From the NCBI GenBank assembly GCA_002352125.1, contig DEHU01000298.1:268-5688 (forward strand): a stretch of 5,421 nucleotides of DNA, read 5' to 3'. Shown one piece after another: positions 1 to 5,020 of the stretch. The stretch's first letter is position 1, and each line of letters starts with the position of its first letter. Origin of the DNA: Competibacteraceae bacterium UBA2792. GTDB lineage: Bacteria; Pseudomonadota; Gammaproteobacteria; Competibacterales; Competibacteraceae. The notes beneath the pieces are model-generated. The model was not told the DNA's origin, made no database searches, and saw only the letters and a list, made by a program, of their open reading frames with translations. The translations under genes were made by a program, and so were the position numbers.

Positions 1-377
1 AGGCGGGCGATGGCCGCGCCCGACATCCGCACCACCGGCAATGCGCCCAGGAACGCTGCCACGGCCGAAACCGGCACCGGCGGATAAAAGCCGAATGCTC
101 CATGCGCCAAGGCGTTGAGAACGTAGCCGATGATGGCGAAAGCGGTGAGCAAAATCACCAACAACACCAAAATAGGCACTTTGCCGACATGCAGCCAGCC
201 CAGCCAGGAATCGGAAACGCCTTCGATGCCGTGGGCCGCATCGGGAACGAAATGGTCGAACCAGCCGGACAGGCTCACACCGACGAGCAGCGCCAAACCT
301 TCGACGACGGCGATGGCCATCACCAGCAGGACCGCGACGGTAAACGGCCAGGATTCCGGCGCCAGAAACAAATCCAT
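1..377 (-). CDS. yqiJ: YqiJ-family inner-membrane protein (OB-fold/NfeD-like), 3' part beyond window
   Basis: The first 125 residues are present; the gene runs off the left edge, and E. coli YqiJ is about 209 aa, so roughly the N-terminal 60% is seen. The start is the ATG at 375-377, 19 bases after the pspA-like stop, with GGAG about 10 bases upstream. Three hydrophobic segments are visible: about residues 11-38, 67-90 and 101-118. The blocks EGLALLVGVSLSGWFD (26-41) and LHVGKVPILVLL (62-73) match the corresponding part of E. coli YqiJ as I remember it (LEIFALICGHMLSGALD; LNIGRLPALVVL). The missing C-terminus should hold the soluble OB-fold-like domain. In the family, YqiJ is encoded next to the flotillin YqiK and is thought to act with it in membrane organisation; no enzymatic activity is known to me. 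Its place behind a PspA-like gene fits a membrane-integrity operon. The family call is fairly sure; the role is inferred. Confidence 0.85.
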   Translation of the reverse strand, partial: MDLFLAPESWPFTVAVLLVMAIAVVEGLALLVGVSLSGWFDHFVPDAAHGIEGVSDSWLGWLHVGKVPILVLLVILLTAFAIIGYVLNALAHGAFGFYPPVPVSAVAAFLGALPVVRMSGAAIAR

Positions 378-396
378 GGTCCTTGCTCTCCGGGGG

Positions 397-1068
397 TTAT
401 CGCGTGCCCCGAGCCGCCTTGAGAACGGCCAGCCGTTCGGCGATGCGGTTGCCGCGCTGCATGTCCGCCAATTCCTTGAGCTTGGCGGCCTGATCGTTCA
501 GACCGGGATTGATGCCGCTGGCGCCCGTTCGTCGTGCCATAACCCGGCCAAACGACGATTCGGCGTCATCGACTCGCGTTTGCCGATCCGATCCGCTTCC
601 CGAAAACGGCGAGGCAGCTTGGCACGCCAGGCTCGCCTGATAATCGGTCAGCGCCTGATCGAGTTCGCGCTTCTTGGCCAGCAAGGCCACGATGTAACTT
701 TCCAGCTCCTTGCTGCGCTCCGCGTGCTCGTCGAGCGCTTTTTGCAGCACCGGCAGCAAATCTTCGATGTCGGCCTGCCGGCCGATGGCGGCCTTGGCCA
801 GATCGTCGCGCTCCAGGGTCAGGGCGGTATCGATCTGCTCGCCCAACTTCTCGTGCTCCGCGTTGAGCTTGGCCATCCGCGATAGCACTAGGTGCTTGGC
901 TGCTTCCACCTTACCGAGATCGACCCGAACCTCGGCGATCACCTGTTCGATCTCGCGGATCGCTTGCGCCATGGTAGCTTCCGGAGCGAGATCCTCGGCC
1001 TTGTCGAGCAGGGCGTGGGCGCCGCCGACGATGATTCTGGAAACGCGGGTAGCGAACGTGTCAGCCAT
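397..1068 (-). CDS. PspA/IM30-family coiled-coil protein
   Basis: This 223-aa protein is predicted to be almost entirely helical. The N-terminal region (about 9-50) contains the PspA-type block ALLDKAEDLAPEATMAQAIREIEQ (split here: ALLDKAED at 19-26, then AIREIEQVIAEVR at 36-48). A long heptad-rich helix follows to about residue 145, including the family-like stretch LERDDLAKAAI (85-95). A Ser/Gly-rich linker lies near 152-165 and a last helical pair at 165-220. Known PspA/IM30/Vipp1 proteins polymerise on the cytoplasmic face of the inner membrane, like ESCRT-III, and help preserve the membrane under stress. The start at 1066-1068 overlaps the upstream gene by 8 bases (ATGGCTGA), with AGGAG 7 bases ahead inside that gene, so the two are probably translationally coupled. 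It resembles the flotillin-operon or YjfJ-like PspA paralogues rather than the classic pspABC operon, since no PspB, PspC or PspF is seen. Family assignment is confident; the subfamily is not. Confidence 0.9.
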   Translation of the reverse strand: MADTFATRVSRIIVGGAHALLDKAEDLAPEATMAQAIREIEQVIAEVRVDLGKVEAAKHLVLSRMAKLNAEHEKLGEQIDTALTLERDDLAKAAIGRQADIEDLLPVLQKALDEHAERSKELESYIVALLAKKRELDQALTDYQASLACQAASPFSGSGSDRQTRVDDAESSFGRVMARRTGASGINPGLNDQAAKLKELADMQRGNRIAERLAVLKAARGTR

Positions 1069-1576
1069 TGTTCAGCTCCTTCCGTTTTCGGGTGGCGATG
1101 ATGTCGGCGATTTCGATGATGTCCGGCAGGTAACGATCCAAGACACCTTCGTCGTAGGTCGCCGGGTGCGTGGTGACAGCGGCGCGCAACAACGATGCGA
1201 ACAGCCGGAAACACTGTTGGGCGAGAACCGCTTCAACATCGAGCGCTTCTTTCTGGCTGGCGCCCTCGCTCAGGCGGGCGGAAACCAGCGTAGCCATGAT
1301 CCGGGGAATCCATTCCGATACCAGGCCAACTAGATCCGAATGGATCTTGTGTTGGCGCTCGTAAACCGAAACGGTATCTGCGAACGGCCGCGCCAACGCC
1401 TGCATCCACGCCGCGCACAGTTCGGGGCTGGTCATACCGGCCTCCTGTTTACGAATTCGCGCCAGCAACGCCCGTAGCTTCTCGCTGGGGGTTTTCGCGT
1501 CAGCCTCCTGCAACGACGATAACCACTGAAAGTCTTCATCCGGGATGCGGATCGAGAGGGTCTGCATTTGGGCCAT
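1061..1576 (-). CDS. Unknown protein with N-terminal ribbon-helix-helix-like segment, first gene of the pspA-yqiJ operon
   Basis: I do not recognise a named family for the whole 171-aa protein. Residues 5-44 look like a ribbon-helix-helix (Arc/MetJ) unit: a short alternating strand TLSIRIP (6-12), a helix beginning DEDFQWLSSL (13-22), a turn near ADAKTP, and a second helix SEKLRALLARIRKQ (31-44). Residues 50-165 are helical with no recognised motif; Cys54 and Cys122 are far apart and do not suggest a metal site. The ATG at 1574-1576 has AGGGG six bases upstream; the Met at residue 4 is an alternative start. It is the first gene of the leftward operon and overlaps the PspA-like gene by 8 bases. 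If the ribbon-helix-helix is real, this could be the autoregulator of the operon, acting at the inverted repeats just upstream. Alternatively the segment may only be a dimerisation fold and the protein a PspA partner. The gene is certain; the function is inference. Confidence 0.85.
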   Translation of the reverse strand: MAQMQTLSIRIPDEDFQWLSSLQEADAKTPSEKLRALLARIRKQEAGMTSPELCAAWMQALARPFADTVSVYERQHKIHSDLVGLVSEWIPRIMATLVSARLSEGASQKEALDVEAVLAQQCFRLFASLLRAAVTTHPATYDEGVLDRYLPDIIEIADIIATRKRKELNNG

Positions 1577-1604
1577 AAACGCCCCTGTTCGCGGTTGATC
1601 TATT

Positions 1605-1646
1605 GCGATCAGATAAAATCGCTTGCATTTGTATACAATTTATCTG
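1605..1646. promoter_or_regulatory. Nested inverted repeats, candidate operator
   Basis: Three perfect symmetric elements are packed into 42 bases. GCGAT (1605-1609) and ATCGC (1618-1622) flank CAGATAAA. That same octamer CAGATAAA (1610-1617) recurs in inverted orientation as TTTATCTG (1639-1646), with arm centres 29 bases apart. Between the octamers sits the 10-bp palindrome TTGTATACAA (1629-1638). The right octamer overlaps the candidate -10 box and the predicted transcript start lies between the arms, which is a typical position for a repressor site. The symmetry is directly visible; the binding role is inferred. Confidence 0.45.
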
Positions 1647-1666
1647 TTTGATAGGAGGCTTGTCAA
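1639..1666 (-). promoter_or_regulatory. Candidate sigma70 promoter of the RHH-pspA-yqiJ operon
   Basis: Read on the minus strand, a perfect -35 hexamer TTGACA (1661-1666) is followed after 16 bases by GATAAA (1639-1644), which matches four of six bases of the -10 consensus. Transcription would begin near 1632, leaving a leader of about 55 bases before the ATG at 1576. The -10 box lies inside one arm of an 8-bp inverted repeat. No sigma54 (GG-N10-GC) element of the kind that drives the E. coli psp operon was seen here. Confidence 0.5.
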
Positions 1667-1742
1667 GAACGATCAGCCAGACCAAATGATTGATTTTTTG
1701 ACTAGACTTGCGGCAGATGCACAAACGGGAAGGCGAAAGCCA

Positions 1743-2252
1743 ATGAAAGAGAATTCAGAACAACTCAAGCAGCGCATCGCCGCGCTCGAACGAGAAGTAG
1801 CTGCACTGAAAAAACGCGGCCATTCCTATCGTGGCATCCGCAAACGCTCCAACCGGCTCTACTGGGGATTGCCGCTATACGACATCGCCATGGGACCCGA
1901 CCCGGAAAAAGGCGAAATGCGCGGACACGCCAAGGGCATCGTCGCCATTGGCGATATCGCGACAGGGGTGTTGGCGTTGGGCGGTTTAGCCCGCGGCGGC
2001 GTCGCCATGTGTGGGTTGGCGGCGGGTCTGCTGCTTGGCATCGGTGGTCTGAGCACCGGCCTGTTGGCTTTCGGAGGTCTGGCGATCGGTGGCATCGCGA
2101 TCGGCGGCGGCGCGATTGGTTATTACGCCGTGGGCGGTGGCGCGTTTGGGGAACACGTCATCAGCGGCATGGCCCAAGACCCGGAAGCCGTCCGCCTTTT
2201 CGAAAACTGGCTGCCGGGATTCCGGTCTTTGTTCTGCCCGAAGGGCTGTTGA
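1743..2252 (+). CDS. Unknown protein with coiled coil and Gly/Ala-rich pentad repeats
   Basis: The reading frame is open from further upstream, but the best start is the ATG at 1743, which has GGAAGG about 9 bases ahead; a start at 1623 would lie inside the operator-like region. The product is 169 aa. Residues 5-24 form a heptad-like coiled coil (LKQRIAALEREVAALKK). A basic stretch 25-38 precedes WGLPLYDIAMGPDPEKGEMRG, a polar linker. Residues 65-136 are a run of five-residue units of the form G-[LIV]-A-x-G, for example GLSTG LLAFG GLAIG GIAIG, then GGAIG YYAVG GGAFG. The tail (137-169) is soluble-looking and ends CPKGC, with two Cys. I recall similar hypothetical proteins, with the GHAKGIVAIGDIATG and GYYAVGGGAFG blocks, in distant bacteria, but know no function. 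The repeat region could be membrane-inserted (glycine-zipper-like) or a small beta-solenoid. It lacks the A-[DN]-L core of pentapeptide-repeat proteins. Confidence 0.8.
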   Translation: MKENSEQLKQRIAALEREVAALKKRGHSYRGIRKRSNRLYWGLPLYDIAMGPDPEKGEMRGHAKGIVAIGDIATGVLALGGLARGGVAMCGLAAGLLLGIGGLSTGLLAFGGLAIGGIAIGGGAIGYYAVGGGAFGEHVISGMAQDPEAVRLFENWLPGFRSLFCPKGC

Positions 2253-2264
2253 TCGAAGCGCGTT

Positions 2265-2296
2265 CTTTATTACCGGCTGACTTTATTGCCGGCTGA
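2265..2296. repeat. 16-bp tandem duplication at the 3' end of the cytochrome b561 gene
   Basis: Two head-to-tail 16-bp copies, 2265-2280 and 2281-2296, differ at one base (CTTTATTACCGGCTGA and CTTTATTGCCGGCTGA). The second copy includes the stop codon and last codons of the b561 gene, so the first is probably a slippage duplicate of the gene end. The repeat also creates a 5-bp stem, CCGGC (2273-2277) with GCCGG (2288-2292). With no T-tract on either side it is not a convincing terminator, although it lies in the 30-base gap between two convergent genes. Confidence 0.8.
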
Positions 2297-2849
2297 AGGG
2301 CAGCATCCGGTTTAAGAATCCATCCCGGTCGAACAGGTGGTGCTTGAGGCCGAGGCCGACATGCCAGGCGATGAAAACGACGGCCGCATAGCTGACGACG
2401 ATGTGGACGACCAGCGCCAGCGTCGCGAGCGTTTCTTGTTTACCGATGGGATTCAGCAAGTCGTAAACGCCGAACAGCTTGACCCCGAAACCGCCAGCCA
2501 TCACGAACAGATAGCCGCTGATCGGCAACAAAAACATGCACCAGTACAGCAAGGTTTCGTTCCGGTGCGAGATCGTGCGCTCCGCTTCCGACAGCGTCGG
2601 CGCCCAGTCGGGCAAGGGCGTCGTTTTGCGCCAAAGCAACCGCAACAACGCCAGTTCGAGCAGGATCAACCCGAATGATTTGTGCCAGTTGTAATAATCG
2701 CCTTGGCTCAAACCGAACAAGGTCTTGTCCCGCGCAAGATGAGTCATGATGCTGGCGCCAACGTACTGGCAGACGAACAAAAGAAACACCGACCAGTGCA
2801 GGAAGCGGCTGACCGCGCCGTAGCGGGTGGTTGTGTTCTTGAACGGCAT
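2283..2849 (-). CDS. Cytochrome b561 family membrane protein
   Basis: At 188 aa this is the normal length for the bacterial CybB-type cytochrome b561 family. Four membrane segments are seen at about 15-35, 53-73, 100-120 and 141-165. Four His residues stand where the family binds two b hemes: His18 (FLHW), His56 (NWHKSFG), His149 and His163, the last two in the fourth helix. The C-terminal HHLFDRDGFLNRML (170-183) is a typical family ending. Such proteins move electrons across or within the inner membrane, usually between quinol and a periplasmic or membrane partner; some act as superoxide:quinone oxidoreductases. The ATG at 2847-2849 has GAGGG six bases upstream. It lies 93 bases downstream of the EncFtn gene on the same strand and may be cotranscribed with it, though a stem-loop sits between. 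Its physiological electron donor cannot be told from sequence. Confidence 0.93.
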   Translation of the reverse strand: MPFKNTTTRYGAVSRFLHWSVFLLFVCQYVGASIMTHLARDKTLFGLSQGDYYNWHKSFGLILLELALLRLLWRKTTPLPDWAPTLSEAERTISHRNETLLYWCMFLLPISGYLFVMAGGFGVKLFGVYDLLNPIGKQETLATLALVVHIVVSYAAVVFIAWHVGLGLKHHLFDRDGFLNRMLPFSRQ

Positions 2850-2885
2850 GGCGAAACCCTCGCGTGGCTTGCGATTCGCTCGACT

Positions 2886-2919
2886 CGCTCGCTCTCCTCG
2901 CGGGCGGGCAGAGCGAGCG
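2886..2919 (-). repeat. 10-bp inverted repeat between the EncFtn and b561 genes
   Basis: CGCTCGCTCT (2886-2895) and AGAGCGAGCG (2910-2919) can form a perfect 10-bp stem with a 14-base GC-rich loop. It sits 24 bases beyond the EncFtn stop and 36 bases before the b561 start. No T-run follows on either strand, so it is not a standard intrinsic terminator. An mRNA-processing or stabilising stem-loop, or a dispersed REP-like element, is possible. The flanking bases repeat the same CGCTCGACTCGCTCG theme. Confidence 0.6.
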
Positions 2920-2942
2920 GCTTACAACACCCTTCGGCAAAC

Positions 2943-3236
2943 CTAGCCGTGGTCGTGGGCGATAGGCTTTTCGGTGAACAGGTAGTCCTTGAGCTCCTTG
3001 TCGAATGTCGGATCTCTCCGGCGAATCCACTCCAGGACCATGGCCGCGTGTTCTTTTTCCTCGTCTCGATTGTGGGCGAGAATAGCCTTCAACTCTTTGT
3101 CTTTACAAGCATCCACACGCTGGTTGTACCAATCGACCGCTTCCAGTTCTTCCATCAAAGACGTGATCGCCCGATGCATGTCCCGGGTTTGTTCGGACAG
3201 TTCGCCGATGGGTTCGTGATAGCCTTCGTTCGCCAT
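2943..3236 (-). CDS. Encapsulated-ferritin (EncFtn)-type ferroxidase, short form without visible targeting tail
   Basis: This 97-aa protein is a clear member of the encapsulin-associated ferritin-like family. The blocks SLMEELEAVDWYNQRVDA (26-43) and AILAHNRDEEKEHAAMVLEW (51-70) are nearly those of Rhodospirillum rubrum EncFtn. Family residues are all present: Glu29, Glu30, Glu32, Trp36 and Tyr37 in helix 1, and Glu59, Glu60 and His63 in helix 2. Glu30, Glu60 and His63 correspond to the Glu32, Glu62 and His65 ferroxidase ligands. In the family, two-helix subunits assemble into a decameric ring with Fe(II)-oxidising sites at the interfaces and normally work inside an encapsulin shell. This one ends soon after the family block DYLFTEKPI, at HDHG, without the usual extended cargo-loading peptide. 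The start has the good ribosome site GAGGTGA seven bases upstream. It lies between a Smr gene and cytochrome b561, all leftward. Family call is very sure; whether it is encapsulated is open. Confidence 0.95.
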   Translation of the reverse strand: MANEGYHEPIGELSEQTRDMHRAITSLMEELEAVDWYNQRVDACKDKELKAILAHNRDEEKEHAAMVLEWIRRRDPTFDKELKDYLFTEKPIAHDHG

Positions 3237-3300
3237 AAACGTCTCACCTCGGTTAGTTGCTTGCTACGTTTGGGATGGGAACCAACTGGGACGCGCGGCG

Positions 3301-3317
3301 GGCGGAACGAATCCGCC
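3301..3317 (-). repeat. Short stem-loop directly after the Smr gene
   Basis: GGCGGA (3301-3306) pairs perfectly with TCCGCC (3312-3317) around a five-base loop that reads TTCGT on the minus strand. It begins one base after the Smr stop codon. A UUCG-like loop on a GC-rich stem is stable in RNA, but no T-tract follows, so it could be a weak or Rho-assisted terminator, or a 3' mRNA stabiliser, between the Smr and EncFtn genes. Confidence 0.45.
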
Positions 3318-3318
3318 G

Positions 3319-3873
3319 TTAGACCTTTCGCCGCAGCAGCACGTAAATTGCTCCGGTCCCGCCATCCATCGGCCGGGCCGAACAGAACGCCAACACCTCA
3401 TCGCGCTGGCGCAGCCAGTGATTAATCTTTTGTTTCAGCACTGGTCCCCGGTGGCGCGAACCGTTACCCTTGCCGTGAATGATTCGCACGCAGTGCAGGC
3501 TATCGCGGCGAGCGCGCTGGAGAAACGCGGCGAGCGCCTCTCTGGCGGCGGCGACCGTCATCCCGTGCAGGTCGAGGGCCGCGCCGACTTGAAACTGTCC
3601 GCGCCGCAACTTGCGCAGTACCGCTTGCTGTACGCCGTCGCGGCGGTAAACCAATTCTTCGCCGGTTTCCAGCTCCGCGGGCTCGAAATAATCCGACACC
3701 ATGTCGGCCAACGCCTGCTGTTCGTCGGCCAGGGTAAAATGCGGAATCGGCACCGGATGGACCGGATGGAACTGAACCGGATCGATCCGATCGCAGCGCA
3801 ACCGCTCGACCGCGCCAGCGGCCCGGCGAAACAACTCGCGATCTTGGGGATCGAGTACGAACGGCTTGGTCAT
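3319..3873 (-). CDS. Smr-domain protein (Smr/MutS family, SmrA-like)
   Basis: The ATG at 3871-3873 has GAGG six bases upstream and gives 184 aa, about the size of E. coli SmrA and SmrB. The frame is open up to 4017, but that longer start would run antisense across the surE start and is unlikely. The N-terminal part (DRELFRRAAGAVERL, 11-25; then a His/Pro stretch) and EELVYRRDGVQQAVLRKLRRG (72-92, split) resemble the proteobacterial SmrA/B leader region. The Smr domain spans about 97-182 with LDLHGMT (100-106), IIHGKG (131-136) and GGTGAIYVLL (171-180). Smr domains are nucleases or nicking enzymes; E. coli SmrB uses DLHG and a HGxG loop to cleave mRNA at collided ribosomes. This protein keeps both motifs, with a SmrA-like C-terminus, so activity is plausible on RNA or DNA. 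It is divergent from surE. I am sure of the domain but not of the SmrA versus SmrB role. Confidence 0.92.
   Translation of the reverse strand: MTKPFVLDPQDRELFRRAAGAVERLRCDRIDPVQFHPVHPVPIPHFTLADEQQALADMVSDYFEPAELETGEELVYRRDGVQQAVLRKLRRGQFQVGAALDLHGMTVAAAREALAAFLQRARRDSLHCVRIIHGKGNGSRHRGPVLKQKINHWLRQRDEVLAFCSARPMDGGTGAIYVLLRRKV
3752..3769 (-). repeat. In-frame 9-bp tandem duplication in the Smr gene
   Basis: ACCGGATGG occurs twice in tandem at 3752-3760 and 3761-3769. It contributes the repeated His-Pro-Val in the linker HPVHPVPIPHF (36-46), upstream of the Smr domain. A 12-bp perfect palindrome, CGGATCGATCCG (3778-3789), lies just beside it within the same coding region. Confidence 0.7.
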
Positions 3874-3997
3874 GGGGCGCCTCGATAAAATTGCCAAGGG
3901 CGTCCGGCCAGAGCGGCGAACGATTGTCATTTTAGCGTCGGCGGGGTCGGATATCATGTAGTTTACCGAGTCGGCCACGCGGGAGAAGTTCACGATC

Positions 3998-4750
3998 ATG
4001 CACATTTTGGTCAGCAACGACGACGGCTATCAGGCGCCGGGGCTGCTTCGCTTGGTCGCCGCCCTCGGTGAACTGGCGGACATCACGGTGGTGGCGCCCG
4101 ACCGCGACCGCAGCGGCGCCAGCAACTCGCTGAGCCTCAAAAATCCTCTCTACGTCACCCGCCACGACAACGGCTTCTACAGCGTCGAAGGCACGCCCAC
4201 CGACTGCGTCCACCTCGCCATCACCGGTCTGTTGGATCAGGAACCGGACATGGTGGTATCCGGGATCAACAACGGTCCCAACATGGGGGATGACGTGATC
4301 TATTCCGGGACGGTGGCAGCGGCGATGGAAGGCCGCTTTCTCGGCTTGCCGGCGATCGCGATCTCGCAGGCTAGCTTTCGCCCGGAACATTTCGAAACGG
4401 CTGCCCGCGTGGCGGTTTGGCTGGTGCGACGCCTGCGCGAACGGCCGCTGCCACCCGACACCATTCTCAACGTCAACGTCCCCGATCTGCCTTGGGACCA
4501 ATTAGCCGGTTTTCGGGCCACTCGGCTTGGCCATCGCCACAAATCCGAGCCAGTCATCAAAACCACCGATCCGCGCGGCCGACCGATCTACTGGGTAGGT
4601 CCGGCCGGTCTTGAGCAGGATGCTGGCCCCGGAACCGACTTTTACGCCGTGCGCGCCTGTTGCGTGTCCATTACTCCCTTGCAAGTGGATTTGACCCGTC
4701 ATGGTGCGCTCGATTCGCTGACGGAATGGCTAGGTGCTAAAGAACTATAA
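3998..4750 (+). CDS. surE: 5'/3'-nucleotidase SurE
   Basis: This 250-aa protein matches SurE throughout (E. coli SurE is 253 aa). The N-terminus reads [10 protein letters not shown], with Asp8 and Asp9 as metal ligands; [14 protein letters not shown] (33-46) contains the metal-binding Ser39; [25 protein letters not shown] (88-112, split) holds the Asn ligand and active-site loop. The enzyme is a metal-dependent phosphatase that removes phosphate from nucleoside 5'- and 3'-monophosphates and short polyphosphates; it is cytoplasmic and linked with stationary-phase survival. The ATG at 3998 is at the canonical N-terminus; GGAG (3982-3985) is 12 bases upstream, a little far. A -10-like TATCAT (3952-3957) lies upstream, but no -35 is properly spaced. 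The gene is divergent from the Smr gene with a 124-base gap. Unusually, pcm does not follow: the next gene is rpoS. Identification is very sure. Confidence 0.97.
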   Translation: MHILVSNDDGYQAPGLLRLVAALGELADITVVAPDRDRSGASNSLSLKNPLYVTRHDNGFYSVEGTPTDCVHLAITGLLDQEPDMVVSGINNGPNMGDDVIYSGTVAAAMEGRFLGLPAIAISQASFRPEHFETAARVAVWLVRRLRERPLPPDTILNVNVPDLPWDQLAGFRATRLGHRHKSEPVIKTTDPRGRPIYWVGPAGLEQDAGPGTDFYAVRACCVSITPLQVDLTRHGALDSLTEWLGAKEL

Positions 4751-5020
4751 ACTTAAAAATAGTTGGTTTTTCGTATCCATTTTTAGGAATACATAAACCA
4801 GTGGACTCAACCGGCACGGAAAGCTTATCATCAAAGAATGCTTGGAGTCCGGAACAAGGATAAGGTTTTTACCGGCGTTTCGAGCACGGGGCGAAGTGCG
4901 TGTCACTCGATTTCGCACCGACACCCGCACGACTAACCAGAACAATAAATGGCGCGGCTGGCGTTTACCCCAGCGCCAACACAAAAACCCACCAAGCGAA
5001 ACAGGTCGAGGAGGTTATCG
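4751..5020 (+). other. surE-rpoS intergenic region, pcm and nlpD absent, structured rpoS leader candidate
   Basis: These 270 bases contain no recognisable gene. The first 50 are AT-rich and include the inverted repeat TAAAAAT (4754-4760) with ATTTTTA (4779-4785), too weak to call a terminator. Further right there are competing short stems: GCGAAGTG (4891-4898) with CAC (4904-4906) and TTCGC (4912-4916), or GTGCG (4896-4900) with CGCAC (4914-4918). A further stem is GGCGC (4951-4955) with GCGCC (4973-4977). No consensus sigma70 promoter with proper spacing was found, yet rpoS must be expressed either from here or by read-through from surE. Any regulatory role of these stems is only a guess. 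Confidence 0.5.
5008..5014 (+). promoter_or_regulatory. Strong ribosome binding site of rpoS
   Basis: GAGGAGG lies exactly six bases before the ATG at 5021, a near-perfect Shine-Dalgarno match. It fixes the rpoS start and is much stronger than the surE site. Confidence 0.85.

Noticed and set aside
102..1333. Several long open frames on the plus strand opposite the PspA operon
   Set aside because: They lie antisense to well-supported genes, have Arg/Gln/Ser-rich shadow composition and show no family features.
1623..1742. Upstream extension of the pentad-repeat protein from an ATG-less start at 1623 (40 extra residues)
   Set aside because: The extension overlaps the promoter and inverted repeats, does not look like a protein domain, and the ATG at 1743 has a proper ribosome site.
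3924..3957. surE promoter made of TTGTCA (3924-3929) and TATCAT (3952-3957)
   Set aside because: Each box matches well, but the spacer is 22 bases, outside the usual 16-19 range.
3874..4017. Longer version of the Smr protein starting at 4017
   Set aside because: It would run antisense over the surE start, lacks a ribosome site, and adds 48 residues with no family similarity; the ATG at 3871-3873 has GAGG at good spacing.
4755..4785. AT-rich inverted repeat after surE as an intrinsic terminator
   Set aside because: The stem is only A-T pairs with an 18-base loop, too weak to act as a standard terminator.
4842..5020. Possible nlpD remnant: one frame reads LPQR before the rpoS start, like the end of many NlpD proteins
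   Set aside because: Only four residues match, the rest of that frame has no LysM or M23 peptidase motif, and the basic Arg-rich composition looks like non-coding sequence.
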